DNA from: Nereocystis luetkeana
Taxonomy: Eukaryota > Sar > Phaeophyceae > Laminariales > Laminariaceae
NCBI GenBank assembly: GCA_031213475.1
Contig: JARUPZ010000012.1
Coordinates: 6,670,878 to 6,734,877, forward strand
DNA: 64,000 nt
Direction of reading: 5' to 3'
Each line of letters begins with the position of its first letter. The first letter of the stretch is position 1. Both the position numbers and the translations under genes were made by a program. The notes below the pieces were generated by a model. The model made no database searches. It worked only from the letters and a program-made list of their open reading frames with translations, and had not been told where the DNA came from. Positions 58,760 to 64,000 of the stretch are shown here, piece after piece.

Positions 58760-59237
58760 CGCTTGAATAGTGCTGGCTGGGGCTGTGTCTGTGCCTGTAA
58801 AGTTGCTTGGCACAGATGGGATTAACGACAGCAGTGTGGTAGGGTGCGGAGTATATAGTGCCGGTTGCCGCTATATATAGTGCCGGTATTGTTGGCTGGC
58901 GCATTTTTACCGGCACTGCCCTATTGATAAAGAGACGATTCTACTTTGCTACAACAACACTGATGTTGTACGTACGTGAGATACCCGGTACGAACAAGGT
59001 ATCTACCATATCTCCCCATCACGAGGAATAAAAATCATTACGTACGCAGTGACACTCGGCGTGCTGGATGTGTCGACCAGGCAACAGATACTACAGGCGA
59101 TGCGGTTTAATGTGAAAAGACAACTCGCACACACGCCAACGCAACTATTTCGATCATCAACCTCACGTGACCTCCATCGCCCCCCCCCCCCCCCCCCTCC
59201 CCCCCCCCACCCCCGACCCCCCACCCCTCACCAGGTG

Positions 59238-62200
59238 ATGCTCTGCGCCTGCCTCGGTCTCAGCGCACGAACAATCGTTCCTACAACAGAGGCATGGCGC
59301 CCAGCGCCTTCCCCCGCGCGAACCCCTACCACAAGAGACAGAGGAGGGGCAGGAGAAAGGGTGGCCTTTTCCCCAGCCGCGGCCTGGAAAAAAAGCTTCG
59401 TTCCCTCTACAACGCCCAGGGAGACATTACGAGCACATACTACCTCCCCTTTTTCAAAGGCCGATTTCGTTAGTAGATTGGGAAACTCGAGACAGGGGCA
59501 CCGTCGCGCGTGGGGGGCGAATGGGGCGACCCGGCGCCGGGTCCCTCCGGGTGGTTCCTTGAGCCGTCCTGGTCGGCCGCTGATGTCGATGGCGGAGGAG
59601 GATGGCAGCGCGGAGGGTGTCGATTACACCGCGGTGCTCAGCGCGCTCACGATTGCTGGGCTGGGCGCGATCTACTACGGGTAAGTGGATTTTTCCGATA
59701 ATACAGCGTACATACAGCAGTGTACTCCGGTCTCTACGAATAGATTTGCCAGGTACCAGGTATATGGTAGTCAGGGCCCACGATGCACCCGAAAACAAGA
59801 TATCCCCCTATGTTTGCGCACCATAATTGGTCCTGATTAGTATTACGGGAGACCATAGTAAATAGGACAAAATATTGTTACCACTATTAATAGTGAAAAT
59901 AGGCAAATACATACCTGGTAGGTTCTTGTGTCTACCGTAGGTCCTATTTACTCTATCCCCCGTAATATAATGTGTACGTTCCACGGTAATAAAAACTCGC
60001 GCAAGTATATATATATACAAGGCGCTTCGCTCCGCGGGCGGCCTACGCCGCCCGCTACGCTCGCTCAGGAAGGAAAAAAGTACATCAAATTATGCAAAGC
60101 GAACAGAGGTTCACGATTGAGTTTAGTGTTTTCAAGGATCGTAATTGCAAACCGGCGGCTTGATAATGCCAAGAGTCCCGCCGCCATGCTTCAGGAAAAA
60201 ACAGCTCCGACGTCAGCTTGGATGCCACATATACGCTTCGCGTCGCGGATGTCGTACGTACGTACATACACCCCAGGTAGGGTACTACTGTCTGTACTTA
60301 TTTTCTTCTTTCGATATGCTCTATGTCTGTACTGTATGTACGAAGAAAGCGAAAGCACAGCACGGCACAGCAGCAAAAACAATGAAAATGAGACCGAAAA
60401 CTCGGAAAGGAAAAAAAATCCCCGTCCCCTCTCGTGTAATATTTTTCTGCCTGATTGGAACACCTTACACCCGGTCGAAAAAAAAAGAAGAAAAAATCGC
60501 ACAGAAGAGCTTCTCTCTCAGCCTCGTACGCCGCCCGCCCCTCTCGCGACCACCTCGCTACCGATTCGGTCCGGGTAAAGCTTTTATCACTCTCTGCCAC
60601 AATCAGCCCCGTAGCCCGCCCCGCGTGAAGCCCGGTGCTCACCGTGGCCGTCGTTCGCCAGCTCGATGACGTCTGTGTTCAAACTGCACACCTCCCTCTT
60701 TCAGCTTCAGCGTGGTCGCAAAAATAAGCACCGCTCGTATATTATCTTGCCATCCCGAACGACCTTTATAAACTCGTACATACTCTATCAACAATCATAA
60801 ATCGAAGCCAGACAAAGCCCGTTCATGCATCCCTCGTGTCTCGAGGCACACGCGACGCCTAGGCACGAAAGCGGCGACCGCGCTCCTTGCAACCCCCCCT
60901 CTACCCGCCAGCACCCGCTGGCACCCGCGACGGTGCCGGGTCCTCCCGCGATGCCGTGGTCGGAGAACACGCACGCACACGAAACGAAAGAAGAAAGAAG
61001 GAAGAAATAACCGAGAAAACAAAGAACTGCTGGAAAGGTCCGGCAAGTAATGAAAGGAGGCGGTTTGGAAGTGGGAGCTCTGAGAGGCCAGGGATGCACC
61101 GGCCGAGCACGCTCAGGGGTTGTGATCTAAGTATGTAGTTCTATATACAAGTTTTCCCTTCGGAGTGGCATGAGCGTAGCGTGTAAGAAGACTCTTGCCG
61201 AAATACGTATTTGGTGGGTTGGTTTGAACTATTCCACCAATTGCAGTTGTATGTGCTGCAGTTGGGGCAGTAGCTCAAATGTACCTGTTAACAACCAAGT
61301 AGATATTAGTATAAGGAAAATAGTAGTGGAACATGCAGATGAGGGTGACGCAAGAGAGCAGTTCTAATGACCGAAAAAGCAGGTAGTAAGTATGTATTAC
61401 AGCGGTTATGAGATATGAAGGCGACATGAGCGTGATATGCAACTTCGACAGTATACATATATATGTGTTATGCGCAGGTTATTTGTGGTCAACTTGTATG
61501 CGCTCGGCTGATTTTGGAGAAGTTGCGAGAATCGTTCGTGCACATGAAAGCAGCTCGGTCGTACATGGGATTCTGGTTCAGCCAGATCCAAAGGGGTACA
61601 GCACTATTCATACCTTTTTTTTCTGGACGTGGTGTAAATTAAAATCTCGCTTTTTTTCTATTAATATACCAGTGCCGGTACATGTTACTACTGGCTGTAC
61701 GTGCAGCACGAACATACCGTAAAAACACCTGGAAACCCCTTTAGAACTGCAGTCCCGTTTCGGGGACGAAACTACTCAGAATTTGAGTGGTTTCTCCCCA
61801 AAACGGAACTGCAATATGCCATAAGAGGGTTAAGACAACACCCCCTCCCCTGAGATAATTTTTCCGAGACTACCTATATGCAGTAGCTTCCCTCGCAAAT
61901 ACAGCAGTGTATAGGGGGCAGCAAACACACGTGAAAATTGACGGCGTTGGGAAGATGTCGTCGAGACATTTCTTCTGAGACACATGGCTCGGCGTATTCA
62001 CCCGTCCCGGTATACACCACTCCGACCGGTAATATAAGCAGCATTTAGGATATAATAAGAACGTAAAACGTGGGCTATGATACCGGTCAGAGTGGCATCG
62101 AGAAACTCGGCGTGGAAGAACGGTCCGGGGGGGGGGGGGGGGGTGCTGTCTCGCGTGTTTTGGGCCATGTGAGTATTCACGGGGATGCTATTTGATTCTT

Positions 62201-63496
62201 GCTGATGTCAGTTTTCGGGTGAGGTGTGGAGCTCCTCAAGTGAGGAGCCTCAGAAAAGTTAGGGTGAACCTCTATCGTAGAACGCCTCATCTGTGGAAGT
62301 TTATGGGTGTGGATGTGCACGTTTTATACTAACATCAAGCATTTGCTGTATTGCGGGGGGCCTTCGTAACTAGGACCAGATATTCTTAGTAAAAATAGCG
62401 AAATATATAGTTTTTTGTGTACAGCGTAGGTCCCTATTCAATATGCCCCCCCCGTAATAGCAACACCAACTAATATGTGAACTGAGAGGAGTTGGGCAGC
62501 GGCGCGCTTGCAGCTTGGTACCGGGCAGCTATTTAGCACACTCATGCTTTTCTACTGATTGCCCCGCCTCATGTACGGTCGGTGAGGACGAAATTGAATT
62601 GTTTTTTGCCGCTGCCCCTAGGTCCAAATAGGTTGCTTCAGACAGCGCCCCGATATCGATATTGTCGGGACAATTCCAACTCACAAGACACCCCTAAATG
62701 ACTCATCTTCCGAGAATTTCCAATTCATAGGCAGTCTCCGAATTCGATTGGTCGGGCAATTCCAGTTCAATCCACAGTCTCCGAAAATCTAGTGTCCGGA
62801 CAATTCCAATTTACTGACGTCCCCCGAGATCAATTGGTCCCCCGAGATCAATTGGTCCCCCGAGATCAATTGGTCCCCCGAGATCAATTGTTCGGGCAAT
62901 TCCAGTGAGCTGATTGATGCTGTTGCGTTACTTGTTTTTTCGCAGCACACGTAGGCCAGATGGTCGACAAGTTGGAACGTAAAAGTGAACGCGCAAAATG
63001 AACATAAACGACTGATATCTATCCCCGGAAAGAACTGGCCTCCTTACCCTACCCTCCCCTCCCCCCACCCCCCCCCTTGCCCGGCGATAAAAAACGAAAC
63101 GAAACGAATTGAACTGAACAACCCACAAAAAAACAATGGGTAACGAAAACGAAAACAACCTCGCAGGATTCACGACCACGCCGTGGGCGCCTCAACGATG
63201 CCCCCGGGCTCCTTTCAGACGGTCGTGGAGACGGCCAGGGCCGGACCCACCGCCGCCACCGCCTCCATCCAGGCCTTCCTGACAGGGAGCATCGCGAGGG
63301 TGGGCGAGCTCGGGCCGCTAGGGCCGCTGTACTTCGGGGTGTTGTACGTCTTGGCCGAGGTGCTGATCATTCCGGCGGTCCCTCTCACCGCGGCCGCGGG
63401 TTTCCTATTCGGGGTGGCGGGAGGGACGGCGGTAGTGCTGACCAGCGCCACCATCGCCGCGGCGATATCGTTCCAGCTCGGCCGCACGTTGTTCAG
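59238..63496 (+). CDS. VTT-domain (SNARE-associated/DedA-like) membrane protein, partial
   Basis: VTT-domain proteins (TVP38/TMEM64, TMEM41/VMP1, DedA) are multi-span membrane proteins tied to lipid scrambling and membrane homeostasis. Two exons are visible: 59238-59680 (ends phase 2, GG|GTAAGT) and 63167-63496 (CGCAG acceptor, ends TTCAG|GTGGGC). Together they give about 257 residues, and the gene continues past the window. Residues 1-115 are Arg/Ser/Pro-rich and look like an organelle leader. A first helix is AVLSALTIAGLGAIYYG. Exon 2 has LGPLGPLYFGVLYVLAEVLI, then IPAVPLTAAAGFLFGVAGGT and ISFQLGRTLFR. This is the proline/glycine-rich re-entrant loop and GR that mark the VTT domain. The start is uncertain: the ATG follows a CACCAG acceptor-like site, so an upstream exon (57425-57487 fits in phase) may supply the true N terminus. 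Location in plastid, ER or elsewhere is open. Confidence 0.75.
59843..59965. repeat. MITE-A copy 14, carrying a 7-bp micro-insertion
   Basis: Standard termini. At 59912-59920 a CCTGGTA is inserted after the TA of the conserved ATATAGG block. In the intron of the VTT gene. Confidence 0.88.
61737..61828. repeat. MITE-B (piggyBac-like) copy
   Basis: CCCTTTAGAACTGCAGTCCC at the left, an inverted arm ending in AAGAGGG at the right, then TTAA (61829-61832). Confidence 0.8.
62351..62457. repeat. MITE-A copy 15
   Basis: Diverged left end TTGCGGGGGGCC, right end CCCCCCCCGTAA, with TA on both sides. Confidence 0.82.
62819..62890. repeat. 18-bp tandem repeat, four units
   Basis: GGTCCCCCGAGATCAATT is repeated about four times with almost no change. 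It is embedded in diverged, longer repeats of the same theme (62640-62910, sharing CAATTCCA). Confidence 0.9.
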
Positions 63497-64000
63497 GTGG
63501 GCGAAGTTTGAAGGTTATTTTTCGGTTGGGGGGGGGAGGGTAAATAAGGGCCTTGGAGGGGTGGACAGGGAGGGGAGGAGGGGGGGGGGGGGGTACTCAT
63601 CTGTTGATTGTCGCAGCCATCTGACCATTGACTACGCGTCCCTTTCGAGACGGAGCACTGTTTCTGTTCCTTGCAGGAACATCTCATGGGGGGGGAGTAT
63701 ATCGACTTGAGCAGGAAGCACGTATCACGTGGGCAATACTATTACGAGTAGACTGCAATGTTTGTTTTGCTTTGCCACATACGCAGCGTCTGCAACTGGA
63801 CAATTAAAGTATCGCAAAAGGTGCTGTCTTTCCCTCTCGCGTGTCGGTGTGTTTGACTCCCGACGATGCGCTGTGCTCGCGACCTCGGGAGTAACGGGCG
63901 AGGGCGCGTCGGGTGTAATGTAGCAGACGACAGGGTGGGGATCGAAACACAGCAGAACACACGCAGTACGCGCACGCACATCTCTTCAAATCTGATCGGA

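Larger units (their letters stand above)
56278..59237. other. Intergenic region with nested repeats; possible first exon at 57425
   Basis: 57425-57487 (ATGGAAAACACACAG to GACAG|GTGAGT) is a 21-codon open segment with a good donor in phase 0. It could be a first exon of the VTT-domain gene. 58182-58271, 58361-58759 and 58430-58728 are repeats described separately. Otherwise no coding signal. Confidence 0.45.

Noticed and set aside
59841..60060. CRISPR or phage-type repeat structure
   Set aside because: The repeats are dispersed MITEs and microsatellites in an intron-bearing eukaryotic genome; there is no regular spacer array anywhere in the window.

Overview
This window is nuclear DNA from a eukaryote. 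Every convincing gene is broken into short, GC-rich exons with GT-AG borders (one GC-AG), separated by long introns full of repeats. Joining exons by matching splice phase gives five recognisable conserved genes. The layout (intron-rich housekeeping genes, dense simple repeats, many small DNA transposon derivatives, a possible plastid or mitochondrial leader on some products) fits a photosynthetic stramenopile such as a brown alga. That is my best guess and is not proved by the sequence.

Layout. 1-5.3 kb: a decayed Ty3/Gypsy retrotransposon on the minus strand (gag, protease, reverse transcriptase, RNase H), cut by three copies of a short inverted-repeat element (MITE-A). 9-15.5 kb: a plus-strand gene of four phase-matched exons that I cannot name. 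18.3-20.1 kb, minus: SRP19, the 19-kDa protein of the signal recognition particle. 21.2-22.3 kb, minus: a weak two-exon candidate. 22.5-30.5 kb, plus: a tandem-rhodanese sulfurtransferase in seven exons, followed by a 12-bp minisatellite that grew out of its last exon. 33.1-47.1 kb, minus: the large subunit of general transcription factor TFIIF (RAP74) in eleven exons over 14 kb. 47.5-49.7 kb, plus: UBL5/Hub1, head-to-head with TFIIF-alpha. 51.4-52.3 kb: an 878-bp PIF/Harbinger-type element with long terminal inverted repeats, a TAA target duplication and a transposase-like fragment. 53.9-56.3 kb, minus: an unnamed coiled-coil, probably nuclear protein. 59.2 kb to the end, plus: a VTT-domain (SNARE-associated/DedA-like) membrane protein that runs out of the window.

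The named genes serve separate housekeeping tasks (ER targeting, sulfur metabolism, transcription initiation, pre-mRNA splicing, membrane function) and do not form a pathway. The unusual content is the repeat landscape: 15 copies of MITE-A inserted at TA (usually CTAG), a piggyBac-like MITE bounded by TTAA, a hAT-like GGGTC hairpin, tRNA-derived SINE-like units, and dispersed repeats that end in poly-C.

The most striking signal is two classes of micro-insertion. A palindromic 9-mer, TACC(A/T)GGTA, occurs 28 times where about 0.5 is expected. Comparison with unoccupied repeat copies shows it is a 7-bp insertion at a TA. A second motif, TACAGCAG, occurs about 24 times where about 2 are expected, and two empty/filled pairs show a 5-bp insertion. 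Both look like footprints left by TA-targeting cut-and-paste transposons; that reading is an inference.
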